DNA from: Exophiala sp. HKRS030
Lineage: Eukaryota; Ascomycota; Eurotiomycetes; Chaetothyriales; Herpotrichiellaceae
DNA: 64,000 nucleotides
Assembly (NCBI GenBank): GCA_023897205.1
Contig: JAHWDD010000003.1
Span: 623,665-687,664 of the forward strand
Direction: 5' to 3'
Shown here in pieces: positions 1 through 10,845 of this stretch. Position numbers and translations under genes: made by a program. How positions within the stretch are numbered: the first letter of the stretch is position 1; each line of letters opens with the position of its first letter. The notes beneath the pieces are model-generated. The model did no database searches. It saw only the letters and a program-made list of their open reading frames with translations, and was not told the DNA's origin.

Positions 1-593
1 ATTGAACAATGAAAACTCGTCGACGTGACAAGCGAGTCTGCCTGTCTAGTATAGATAGATAGGGCATGAGCAGCGTATCTTCGATGACAAGCCATGGAGT
101 CGTGTGACACGCTGCTCCGCAGTCTCATCCCAAAATTACCGAATGCGGCGTTTCCCAAATCCCTGTCCGTACGTCGCCACCCCCAACTTCCTGCAGTAAC
201 GCCGTGACACCGACACCTCATCTGATGGGGACCTATCCTAGGTATGCTTATGTCAAAAAAAAAACCCACCGGGTCAAAAGAACCCGACACTCAACGCCGA
301 AGGGGTTTCATGCGGGGGAAGAAGGTCAACAACGAGACAGAAATGGGATCATGGATGCTGACTGGGGTTACATGTAACAGGACAGTTATTTCAACTTTCT
401 CTCCTCTAGACCCGACAGGAAACTCTCGGTTCATTTGAAAGTCTCTAGAGTACAAGTTTTACCTCGTTGACGGAATTCATAAGTCTGAATACCGTGGAGG
501 ACCTACCCACCTACTTGTACACAGATACACACCACGCCAGTCAAGAATAGATCAAACATACCTATTACCTTAAGCGATACCAAAACATCAACC
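1..593. other. Intergenic, upstream of the SDR gene
   Basis: No convincing gene is seen. The only open frames are short and lack family features. It should hold the promoter and 5' UTR of the SDR gene that starts at 594. The CCAAT-type motif shared by the neighbouring cluster genes was not found here. Confidence 0.6.
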
Positions 594-1707
594 ATGACTT
601 CATCAGCACCACCTAGAGCGTTCAACTTTGATGGACAAGTGGCTATCGTGACCGGTGCAGGTTCAAGACTTTCAGGTAAGATACCTATTTCATAACTTCT
701 AGTACCTGTCCAACACCCATCACAGACATCATCAATGCTTAGTTTGACAATACTGACGCACACATCTCTCTTTTTTATGTTGTCAAGGTGAAATTGGAAA
801 TGGTAGAGCATCTGCAATATTACTGGCAAGACAGGGTGCCAAAGTGGCTCTACTAGATCGGAACGTGGAATGGGCGAAAGAGACCAAACGTATGATCGAT
901 ACCGAAGGGGGAACCTCCGAAGTCATCGAGGTCGATGTGACGAGTGAACAATCATGCAAGGACGCCGTGGCCAAGACGGTCGACCTTTTCGGGGCCGTCA
1001 ACATTCTCGTCAACATCGTGGGGGTAGGTGGTGCCATGGGTGACGCCACCAGCGTCGACCTGGACGCTTGGGATCGTGACATGAGGATCAACGTGACCAG
1101 TATGGTTTTGATGGCCAGGGCGGCCATCCCGGAGATGCGACGGACCGAAAAGGGTGGTGCCATTGTCAACATGTCTTCGGTTTCGGGATTGTTGGGAGGA
1201 AACCCGAGCCTACTGTATCCAACGACAAAGGGAGCGATAATCCAATTGACCCGCGCAATGGCCGCCCAACACGGCCCGGAAAACATCAGGGTCAATTGTG
1301 TCTGCCCCGGCATGGTCTACACTCCCATGGTGCGGGTCAGGGGGATGACGGACGAAATGAGACAGGCCAGGATCAATCAGAACCTGCTAAAGTCGGAAGG
1401 CACAGGTTGGGACGTGGGATACGGTGAGGATATGAACTCCTTTTCTTTTTTTCTTGTTTCTTATTTCGGTCCTCGAACGCGAAAGAGCCATTTGCTGACA
1501 TCATTCTACCAATTTTTCTTCTTCTTCTTAGCCGTTTTGTTCTTGTGTAGCAAAGAGGCGAGGTGGATCACAGGTCTCATAATGCCGGTCGACGCCGGTA
1601 CCACGGCAGGGAGAGCTGATAGACCGGCCCTCAAGGCCGACTATTTGGCGGAAGAAATGACGGGGATCCCAAACCAGGCGAACCAAAACAACAACAACTC
1701 ATCCTAG
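594..1707 (+). CDS. Short-chain dehydrogenase/reductase (SDR), 297 aa
   Basis: Predicted cytosolic NAD(P)-dependent oxidoreductase of the classical SDR family. Exons are 594-675, 788-1423 and 1532-1707; both introns are GT...AG and keep the frame. Visible motifs are the cofactor glycine motif TGAGSRLSGEIGNG, an acidic residue after the second strand (VALLDRN, suggesting NAD preference), an NIVG variant of the NNAG motif, the catalytic Ser in NMSSVSG and the YPTTK active-site Tyr and Lys. ATG 594 has a good context (ACCATGA) and the protein starts right before the Rossmann fold. The C-terminus ends in an Asn-rich tail. It lies tail-to-tail with the amidohydrolase, 173 bp apart, and may belong to the same small cluster. 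The substrate cannot be read from sequence. Confidence 0.93.
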
Positions 1708-1880
1708 ATGACTTTGTTCCTGTAGCAAAAAACAAGAAGAGAAAGGAGAAGAGCACGATCGAGACTCCTTGGCCGCACAAGCAATGGTAGAAGGAAATGT
1801 ATTGGCGGCAATGGCCACAAGGACTGAAACATGACCGTGCCTATACCTGTCAACTTGTGAGAATGTGTCATCGTGCCTGG

Positions 1881-3594
1881 CTATTCCACCACTACGGACG
1901 GGTCGACATTCAGAAACTGCATGACGCTCTTTCTCATCTGATTCTCGTCGACCGAATGGATCCGGCTTTTCATCACCCTGCTCTTCTCGATCAACTTGGC
2001 TGAGATGTCAGCCCAGGTCAAGGTCTCGTTCGCTCCCTCGCGCCACTTCTGGTCTCCTTGAGCAGTTTGCACATTTTTGAGTCTCCCATTTTCCTTGCGG
2101 ATGATCCCATCCACCATGACCAGCTCCACGTCCGCGGGGCTGCTCAGCGTCACGATCGCGGTGACGGGATTCGTCTGCGCGCCGCCGTACATCGCAGGCG
2201 TGGTTCCGTCGTAGACCACAATATCTGCCGCCATACCGGCCTTGAGCTGGCCGATTTGGTCGGCCATACCTAGCGCCCTGGCACCTTTGACCGTAGCCAG
2301 GTTGAACGCGTCCTCCACACTGCGGTTGAGTTTAGCGGGGGACTTCCAGCTCTCGACGAGCGAGTCGTTGAATTGCGCACGCGCATCTTGTAGTAGAATA
2401 CGCAGCTCCGAAGCGAGGGATGAGCCACAGATTGCGTGGCTGTCTGCGCCGACCGAAGCGTGCGAGAAGAAGTCCTCTGTCGGGTGATACAGAGCTGTCG
2501 GGTGGCCCATCACCATCTGCATTGCTGAAGATGGCGCAGAGGATATGTACATGTTGTGTTTTTGGAGGAGCGAGGCATCGCCGGGCATGGGGTTAGTCGC
2601 ATGGGACACTACCCAGTGTGTGTCAGGATCGACGATTCCGTACTCGTCGAAAAGGGCCAGTCTCGAATTCTTAGCTATGAAAGAAGTTAGCGTGACTGGC
2701 CAGACGTTACACCTTTAGAGGAAAATAGAAAGAGATGGTAGGCCTGCCTCCTGCTGGGCTTCGGAAATAGTGTGTTGTCACATGCTTGATTCCAAAAGAC
2801 TTGATCCGTTTGAACACGTCCACTGTCGTCGCCCGGTCGAAACGAAACTCGTCCAGCCCAAATCCGATCTGGATACGCCCGTCTCCATAGGGTGCATTCT
2901 GAGCCAGGGCTTGGATTTTATCCATGATCCAATCACAGAATATGTCGCCGTCAACCTCGAGGGGGTCATGTTTCCGCAATCGCGAGCTGGGACAGAAGCA
3001 AAACACCGCGCGTAAGCCAGTAGCCTCGAGCGCAGCAATTGCCGCATCGGCTGATCCCAAGTTAGACTCGACTTGATCCTCCCCTATTTGTGGCAATTGA
3101 TTGACTTACAATGCTCAGTTGAGTAGTGAAAGTGTGCGTGATCCATGACGGTGGTAGTGCCCGCATCGATGCCCTCCAGCGCGCCAGCCAACTCAGCCCA
3201 GAAGATGTCGTTCGGCTGATGGTGCACGTTGTCGAACAATCCTGACAAGCCACACGTAAGCATGTGTCGTGGGATTTTCCCAACGAGATCCCGACTGAAA
3301 TCGCCCCAACCTACCTAGACATAAATATTCGAGAATAGTGAACTCGCTCCAGAGCGACTTGCACAATGACTGCCACAAATGCTGGTGAGTGCTGATGAAG
3401 CCAGGACTCACAATCTTATTCTTGCAGTCCACCACCTTGACATCAGAGCCGGTCGGAAGTTGAATGCTAGGTGATATCTCTTTGATGCTCTTCCCCTCTA
3501 CCAGGAGATCGCTCTCGATGGGAATGACATGATCATCATCGTCGTGGGTCAGGACTGTGCCACCGCGAAACAGAACCCTGATCGGTGCGGCCAT
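1881..3594 (-). CDS. Amidohydrolase of the TRZ/ATZ (cytosine deaminase-like) family, about 512 aa
   Basis: Metal-dependent hydrolase of the amidohydrolase superfamily, the group holding atrazine chlorohydrolases, guanine deaminases and related C-N hydrolases. Proposed exons, in gene order: 3594-3315, 3241-3110, 3050-2713 and 2669-1881. The metal-binding HxH motif is in PGFISTHQHLWQS near residue 70. Later ligand candidates are His in TTHYF, His in VVSHATN and Asp in GADSHAICG, in the expected order. An N-terminal and a C-terminal composite beta domain are visible (SPGFIS; MAADIVVYDG). Introns 1 and 2 are 73 and 59 bp. The third (2670-2712) is only 43 bp, with the acceptor CTAAG chosen because the nearer CATAG breaks the frame, so that junction is uncertain. 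Substrate unknown. Confidence 0.88.
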
Positions 3595-4696
3595 CGCACA
3601 AACCGAACAGTTGAACCAATTAGTGTGGATCCTTCGGATGCTAGAGCACTCCCAAGAATTCGTAGAGATTCTGAATTTGCTCTGACGCGTCCCGGATTGT
3701 GACACGAATTTATTGCTTTTTGATGCCAACGAGTTGCGGTGCATTTCCGTGCACGGTGAAGGAGAGCCGACCCCCCGCCTGAAGCATTTTTGATGTATTC
3801 TTTGTCATGTCGTCCCTTTGTGGGGGCGATCGAACGCAAACCCATTCAGAGCAAGTGGATCTCATCGAATGCAACACTGCCGGCACGATCGATTGCTCCG
3901 CATGTGAGCGGTCGGGCACCGCAACAGAGTCGGATATCATGGCAAACCGACTGAGGAATTCGGATCATGAAGTCAAGGCATCTCCCATAATCTCCAATTG
4001 GTGGTTCGCATCCAGGAACGGGGCGGAGAGATGGCACTGGTAAAATAGTATGATCCAATAGGAAAACCCGCAAACTCTCCGGTGACTTGCTTCTAGCCTT
4101 GCCCATCGAGCGACGAGTTCGCCATCTGGGACATCGTCAGCACGATCGGGCATGATCATTCCTGGCAGTTCATATTCATATCGACATTTCGCCGATCTCA
4201 ATGGCCGCCACAGCTTTGGTTTGTTAAGTATGGGGTGTAGACTATTATCGCGGTATGTAAATTCTGGACTGTTTCTTTCACAACCACTTTCGTACAACCG
4301 AATGGGTGCGCAAGAACCTTCTTCGAACTTTCCTTGAAGCCAGTTGCTAGGTCTGCCAGAGATAAAGGCTGGCAAATACTCCAAGGTGCTCCGAAATCGG
4401 TCATACGAAAGCCGGAGGGATGCCCTGAGACATGTACATCTTACTAGGAGAGGAACATGGTCTACTTAGACGGGAACCGGGACAGGTAACGGGCAGTCAG
4501 GATTCTGTGGAACGATGTCTGAATGACGAATCTCGTATTGTTCGACGATTGTCTACCCTGAAGGCCCATATCTGACTCTATATGGTCGCCTGGGTTGCCC
4601 AAGATCCTCAATACCTGCGAGTCCTTCCCCTTGAAAAGTGGGAATATCCGGGTATCCTATGGAGGTCTTGTAGAGTGTTCTGCGGTGCACCTGTAC
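3595..4696. other. Intergenic between amidohydrolase and sugar porter
   Basis: About 1.1 kb without a supported gene. Open frames on both strands are short and show no family motifs. It holds the promoter of the minus-strand amidohydrolase, including a CCAATAGGAAAA site at 4055-4066, and the 3' end of the transporter. Confidence 0.6.
4055..4066 (-). promoter_or_regulatory. Shared 12-mer TTTTCCTATTGG, site 1
   Basis: Reads CCAATAGGAAAA on the plus strand, so TTTTCCTATTGG relative to the amidohydrolase, whose ATG at 3594 is about 460 bp downstream. The same 12-mer occurs upstream of the sugar porter and of the Zn2Cys6 regulator in the same orientation. It contains an inverted CCAAT box. A regulatory role is inferred. 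Confidence 0.45.
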
Positions 4697-6316
4697 CTAA
4701 ACATGGTTGCGTTCGGGGGTTTCATTGACATTCTCGATCAAAGTGATGACTTTCTGATCGCTTTCTTGGAGTTCCACCGCCTTATCGTCAAGGTGAGAAT
4801 GGCCCACACGGGTCTTCCAAGCGGCACTGGCTCCCTTCTGGAACAGCTCCTCAACTTCCTCCAAGGTCTTCTGGCCAGTTTCGGGATACTGCAGAAACAT
4901 GTGAATGGCGGCTGTGAAGCACAGGACTCCAAACACGATAAAGGTTTTCCAGCTGATGTTGGCAAACGCTGGGGGCACAAACAGCCCCAGCGCAAAGTTG
5001 CAGGCCCAGTTGCACACAACCGCGACCGACATGCCGACAGAGCGTGTTTCGAGGGACCACACTTCGGCAGAATAGACCCAGGGCACGGGTGCGAGTGTCA
5101 AACCGTACAGCAACATGTTGATGTAGGAGAAAGCGATGACGGTGTGACTGGCTGCGCCTGTCACCGAGACCCTGACGTTCAGATTGCCATTCAGTCCGTC
5201 AGGAAGATAGGTTCCGTACTGACCGAGGACACCACCGACGACAAATTGACAGGTGCCCATGCCTAGAGCTCCAAGAACCAAAAGAGGCCGGCGCCCGATC
5301 TTGTCCACGACGACGTAGGCGATGGCCGTGCCGACGATCAAAGCCGCATATTGCGCTCCCGAAGAGATCAAGTTGACATCTCCCGTCAAACCAGCCATCT
5401 GGAAGATGTAGACGACATAGTAGATGAGCACATTCGCACCGGTGAGCTGCTGCCAGACCTGTACAGAGATACCGGCGAGGGTGCGGCGCCACATGCCGTT
5501 CTTGATGAACTTCTTCCAGCCACGGAGGGCTTCGCGCTCAGCAGCCAGGGTCTGCGTGATCTCTTGCCACTCTGCGATCACCAAAAGGTCTTCGCGGTTG
5601 CCATTTGCCTGGATCTTGGCCAGGACGTCGTAGGCTTCCTCGAGACGCCCGACTTTGGCGAGCCACCTGGGTGATCGGGGCAGGAAAGGAAGACCAGCTA
5701 TCAGCACCAGACATGGAAACAACTGAAGGGCCCAGGCAAGCCGGAAGGACGTCGTTGCTCCCGCAATGTGAGAGGTGCCGTAGCCGATGAAGTACATGAC
5801 CAGGACGCCGATCTCGATGGCAAATTCTTGGAAGATGATCAGAGCTCCGCGAATGTCCTTCTTCGCAATCTCGGCCAGGTACACGGGCACTTGGGCAGAA
5901 GTGACTCCGACCGTGACACCGTTCAGGATGCGGCCGCCAATCAACATGCCTGTGGAGACGGTGGCCGCCTGGATGCTGGTGCCGAGTAGCCAGAAGAAAC
6001 AGGAAACGAAGATGGTGTCCCGGCGGCCCCAACGATCCGATGCAGGACCGGCGAATGCAGCTCCAACCACCGAGCCTGCAGCCAGCGAGGAGCCAATGGC
6101 ACCCTGGATCGCACCGTGCGGGTTGTCGAAATATTCGATGTATTGTCGAGTGCCGATAATGGCGGAAAGGGACGATACGTCAAATCCAATTCTACGCAGC
6201 GATTAGCAACCCATCATCAGCGACGGCATGGTCGGGAGTTTGAAAACCCACAGCGCCCCTCCAAATGTGGCAACCACTGCCATGAAATAGGGGTTGTATG
6301 TCTTCGGGGCTTTCAT
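4697..6316 (-). CDS. MFS sugar porter (hexose or related polyol), 519 aa
   Basis: Twelve-helix plasma-membrane transporter of the sugar porter family. Exons are 6316-6252 and 6191-4697, with a 60-bp intron that rejoins GGAL to IGFDVSSLSA, the conserved end of helix 1. Family signatures are visible: DRWGRR in the first cytoplasmic loop, VPVYLAEI, PRSPRWLAK at the end of helix 6, QQLTGANVLIYY in helix 7, DKIGRRPLL, and PETGQKTLEEVEELF near the C-terminus. ATG 6316 follows GCCGCC, a good context, and gives the usual length. It sits between the amidohydrolase and the SnoaL gene and could import the substrate handled by them. The cargo (hexose, polyol or quinate-like compound) cannot be told by eye. 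Confidence 0.93.
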
Positions 6317-6561
6317 GGCGGCGCTTCTTGTACACGGATCGTCTAGAGGTTGGACGGTTCGGGGGGAAAGGCGTTAGGGCAACTACTTGCTTGTTCGGTT
6401 GCACTGAACGATCTACCATGGGTGCTCGAGGCGCTGCCGATGCCTTTTTATATTTCTCGGTGCCCAATTCTTCTTGACTCCAGATGTGTGCATGCTTCCC
6501 CTTCCCCGGTCTATACGCTCCACGCGTATCTCGGCTTCGGAGGTCGAGGGCGTGGGGTTAA

Positions 6562-6573
6562 CCAATAGGAAAA
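6562..6573 (-). promoter_or_regulatory. Shared 12-mer TTTTCCTATTGG, site 2
   Basis: Reads CCAATAGGAAAA on the plus strand, about 246 bp upstream of the sugar-porter ATG and also inside the region between that gene and the SnoaL gene. Second of three identical sites in the left block. The regulatory role is inferred. Confidence 0.45.
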
Positions 6574-6835
6574 CATGGACCGATGAGACCCGCACGACAC
6601 GGCTCTCAAACATGCACCGAGGGGCAAAGGACAGCCTCCTCTGGCACACCATGACTGGGGCGAGTGGTATGGTTTCAGCCAGTTGGAAATCATGGTTTGG
6701 TAAAAGCACACTGCCAGTCACAGGTGGGCTGGTCTCGAAAACACGCGGGGATTCTTGGTTCGGAAACGGGACTAACGTACCGAAGCTGATTCCTCAAGCT
6801 CGAACCATGACTGATGCGTCTGCATGGCAAAGTCG

Positions 6836-6842
6836 TATAAAA
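6836..6842 (+). promoter_or_regulatory. TATA box candidate for the SnoaL gene
   Basis: TATAAAA lies 164 bp before the first downstream in-frame ATG at 7007. No other ATG occurs between the presumed transcription start and 7007, which is why 7007 is considered as a start codon. Confidence 0.4.
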
Positions 6843-7006
6843 TGGCGTTGGCGGCGCGCATTCTCCTAACCATCGTACTCACTCGGTCTCACGGATCATA
6901 ACACTTGTTCGTCAAAGACCTGGTCCTACTATTGCAACAAATTCACGCCGAACTGAAGGCAGTCTCCAAATCGTCACCGCCTGTGCAAAGCAGCTCGAAG
7001 TTGAAT

Positions 7007-7805
7007 ATGCCGAACAAGTCAATTACATATCGACCGACAGACGGCAGTCCCGTGCCAGCATTATCTATCTGCGATCACCCCCTCTGTTACCCGACGTTTC
7101 TGGCCAAACACCGGCAGAGACATGGACTGAATCCGGCCTGCGAGCGTGCGAAACCGAATCAAGACGAGAGAAACGGTGTCCGTGGCGATTTGGAGGCCAT
7201 ACCATCCTCCTTAACAGTACAGAAATCCGAGCAAGACAAATTACTGTACATGTATGAGCGGCAGAAAGTTATCGACCTGTGCTCCTCATACGCGTACACT
7301 TTAGACTCCACCATGATGAACCTCGACATTGCCCACGATTGGGCCAACCTCTTCACCGAAGACTGCGTCGTGACCTACCCATTCGGGACGCATATCGGCA
7401 AAGAAGGACTGGCCAAGTTCGGCATGATGGCGGAATCAAGGTTCACCCGGATGCTGGTGAGTCCCAGTGCGAGCCATCTGACACAGAAGCCTTGGCCCTC
7501 ATAGGTAAACTTTGAAAGCTGACACCAACAAGCACATCGCCAGCAACTTCATCGTCGAATTCGAGTCGGATACTGTTGCTCATGCACGATACACTTGCTT
7601 CGCAACCCACGGGCTGCACGAATCGGACATTTCGAAGCATTTCATGGAGGCTGGATACTATTACTCGTCGTTCCGAAGGGTGTCTGCGGCCGATGGCTAC
7701 GGTGCCTGGAGGTTCTCGCACCTCACCCTGGACATGGTGTGGACTCTCGGCGAGTCGCTGGGACTGAACGAACCGCAGAATGGATTAGCTGAGACTCGAT
7801 ATTAG
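7007..7805 (+). CDS. SnoaL-like / NTF2-fold small enzyme, 159-240 aa
   Basis: Likely NTF2-fold (SnoaL_4-type) protein, a family of small dehydratases, isomerases and cyclases acting on polyketides, steroids or aromatics. Exons are 7007-7456 and 7533-7805; the 76-bp intron (GTGAGT...AACAAG) joins FTRML to HIASNFIVEF in frame. The core runs from RQKVIDLCSSYAYTLD through WANLFTEDCVVTYPFG to YYSSFRRV and WRFSHLTLDMVW, the usual pattern of this fold. Two in-frame starts are possible. ATG 7250 gives a normal 159-aa family protein. ATG 7007 is the first ATG after the TATA box and adds 81 residues with no recognisable domain. The conserved part begins a little before 7250, so either could be right, or an unseen 5' intron exists. 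Confidence 0.8.
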
Positions 7806-7990
7806 TGCTGCGTAAACATGGTTATTGTTGCAGAATCTCACATTTCGCACTGTTCGAAGTGTCAAGTGTTGCGCATCTTGTAAAAATTTGAGGGTTTTAC
7901 GAAATCTTGCAAAGCACATAGACCAGATAATTTCGGAACTAGACCTCGACAGCTATAACTCGAAGCTAGTAATGGGAAAAGGGAACACTC

Positions 7991-10606
7991 TCAAAATGGA
8001 GTGTCTGTCAGCAGAACAAACATATCCTCGTCAAAATCCCATTGCGGGTCTTGGCTCGAAAGAGCATGGAGGGATCTAATCGAGGGCCCGAAGCCGGCGG
8101 CTGGCGTGACGAATTGTTCGGGAAGGTCGAGGTTGAAGTCTAGGTCTGGGAGGTCGAAGGCAGCATGGTCATCGGAACCATCTCCGCTTGCGTCGACCGC
8201 AGAGCTAGTCTGGCTCTGAGCGCTCTGCTTCCCTCGATGATTGTCAAGGAAATTGGTGATCTTTTGTCCAGCCGCACGTGAAAAGGGCATCGCACTTTCG
8301 TAGACCCGGAATACGCCAATGGCTGCAAGAATGTCTTCTAGAACGTTGCAGGTAATTTTTGAGGACAGGGTAGCTTGGACAGATGGATAAGCGGCACACA
8401 GAAGGTGTGTGACTGAGGCGTTCCAGAGGTACTCAAGGGCATGGAAAAGAATGCCTTGCAGAGTGCCGCTCATGCGGCTACCAGGATGACTGTTCGATCA
8501 CAACAATCAGCACTCGATCTTGGTGCAGAAAACGGCTAGGACAGTGTCCGAAATTGACGTGTCACAGACGATGCCATGGAGTCATTCAGACCGTCTTTGA
8601 TAACAGTCAAAACATCTACCTCTCTGCTCCTGCTGAGGGTGATGGAGCACGACAAAAGGAACGGTTGTTGGAATTGGACACTCACATCGATGTGACGACG
8701 AGTTTGATGGTCTCCGATGAGATATCGACACATTTAGCGGCCAGATCCAGAATATTTTCCGCGACACGTTGACGTTGTCGGGTTTTTTGAACGACAAGGT
8801 TCAAAAACGCGCGATAAAGTAGCAGCCTCATATGTAGAAAGCCTGCTTCATTAGCTTGCCTTGGGACAGTGGTATTGCTAGACTTACGAAGACGGATAAC
8901 GAGTCCATGAGGCTCTTTAGCCCATGGGCATTCGTAAAACCAGCTCCGAAACCACGTCTGGAAGATTTCATCGGCTCTTTGGAGGGCCTTTCCGCGGTCG
9001 CTTATGCTGCTATGCTTGTACGCGAGTGAGTACACCTGATCCCACGTGTCCCACGTTACGTATGCGAATTGTCGCTGGCCAGTCAGAAAGATGCAGAATG
9101 GTTTCGTTCAGATTGCCTCACCATTCTCTCCAGGTACTGAAGGTCGATTGGGGACGTTTCCAGGTTGAAAGGCGCGATGTCGACTTCACGTGCTTGAATA
9201 GTGCATGGACGTCCAACTACTGCCATTATTTCCCTTTTGAGAGGTCAAAGAGTGTCATGACGAAGGCTATACAGGAACACGGTACCGTTGATATGTAAGA
9301 AGACACCTGAATCTGTTAGCACATTGTAGAGTTCTTAAGTCGACCATCGTACCAGAAAGTTGAACACCATCCGACAATGTGTGCTGAGTTGTCCGGATCA
9401 CTTTTCAAAACCCTGTGCAGTCCGATACCGTATCCCACATTTGCTGCCAGACCAAGAACGGTGTATGCTTCATGTAGTCTTTGTTGATTGTACAGCCAGA
9501 GAAACTGATGCTCGTGTTAGTCAGCACTCAGGCTGGAGGGGAACGCTGACCATAAGCATCAGGCTGTTTACAGCAGATATATCACCCCCTGCAAAAGGTA
9601 CATCCACAAGGCTAGATTTTGCCAGCAAAAAACAAGCTTCCCCGTCTTGTCGTGACGCGAGAGCTTGATCCTGCAGGTTCGGGTCCGAGTCAATGAGGCT
9701 GTATTGATGGCCGAGTGCGATAGTCATGTACATGACGGCCGTCCACCATTCGTAACCCTTTCCTTCTGTTGGTAGACCATCGTAGTAATCGTTGAAAGTT
9801 CCGACGAAGAGCCTTCGATTCAGGATCGGAAATATGCGATGTGCTGTCTGAAAGTAGCAAGCTATGTATCTTTCCGCTACGGGTTTTGGGGGTAAGAACG
9901 AGCCTGACGCCTTTCCAAAAGATAGTTGGGACGGGCCTCCAAGCCAGAGCAGCGCTCGATTTTCTGGAATGTGCAGGTCCTCGGCATCGACTAATTCGGT
10001 ATCTGGACCGTCTTCAGTAGACTCAATAGTATTGATGATCATGTTCGACGATGAACCGCCATAGAATTCAGGCAGTCTTGTCGGGTCTAGTGTCAATCGA
10101 TTAATGCCTCGCAGTGCCCGATCCATGTCATCCTCAGGCTTGTGCGTCGTCCTTTTGGTGCTGAAGACATCGACATTGAATTGCTGCGATACTCCATCCT
10201 CGTCTGGCGATCCTTCATAAAGCCGTAATCGCTCCTCAAGGTATGCAATCCGCCTGCCAAAGTCACTTGAGGAACACGCTGGAGGTTCGAAACACTTACT
10301 TGACCGCTTTGGCAAGAGTCAGGCGCTCAGAAGGCTGGACGTCCCCGTCGTAGGTGCAGACAAGGCTGTTGTCTGCACATGCCTTGCAAGGACTTGCCGC
10401 ATTACACTCAAGCGCCAGTGTCAGTCCGATCGGAGATGGTCAGGTGCAGTCTAGCTAACCTTTCTTCGTAGAGCTCTGCAGTTATTGCATGCTTGCTCAA
10501 TGCGTGTTCGCTTGTTCGAAGACTTTGCTGCTGTCGAGATGGCTGCCGCAGGAGTGGTCGCATGTTCGTGTATCCTCTTCAGGTTTGTAGGGCCATTTGT
10601 TGTCAT
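7991..10606 (-). CDS. Zn2Cys6 transcription factor with fungal-specific TF domain, 694 aa
   Basis: Nuclear DNA-binding regulator. Nine exons in gene order: 10606-10460, 10406-10300, 10253-9551, 9504-9353, 9306-9286, 9233-9122, 9074-8888, 8842-8686 and 8489-7991; these total 695 codons with all phases consistent. The zinc cluster is C-X2-C-X6-C-X5-C-X2-C-X6-C at residues 40-66 (CNNCRALRRK then CNAASPCKAC), split by intron 1. A short coiled coil follows (RIAYLEERLRLYEG). The middle homology region is present: YIACYFQTAHRIFPILNRR, then LGLAANVGYGIGLHR, then FWCLLTYQREIMAVVGRP. That last segment spans a 21-nt microexon. The C-terminus is acidic. As the last gene of the left block it is a good candidate for its pathway regulator. 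Confidence 0.88.
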
Positions 10607-10845
10607 GGTTGAATCCGAGAAACGTTAAGCACAGTCGGAGGTTGCAGGGACGAGAACACAGTCTCTAGAGAAGACATACTGTAGAACCACAGGCCAATAG
10701 GAAAAACTGGGGGAAAACGGAGCGGGAACTTGGCCTCTTGTGGCAATTCGTGGGGTTGACGAGACCAGTACCACTGATTGAGACACAATAATATCCTCGC
10801 CGTACAGGTTCTGGAGCCACATAGGAAAAGGATACCTCGTCTTGT
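10607..10845. other. Short intergenic region upstream of the Zn2Cys6 gene
   Basis: Holds the promoter of the minus-strand regulator, including the third TTTTCCTATTGG site, and runs into the remains of a kinase-like gene. No gene seen. Confidence 0.5.
10694..10705 (-). promoter_or_regulatory. Shared 12-mer TTTTCCTATTGG, site 3
   Basis: Reads CCAATAGGAAAA on the plus strand, 88 bp upstream of the regulator's ATG at 10606. Third site of the set; its presence before the regulator would fit autoregulation, which is inferred only. Confidence 0.45.

Noticed and set aside
9036..9520. Possible break of the Zn2Cys6 gene (stops in all minus-strand frames)
   Set aside because: Four short introns and a 21-nt microexon explain every stop with consistent phases, so the gene is judged intact.
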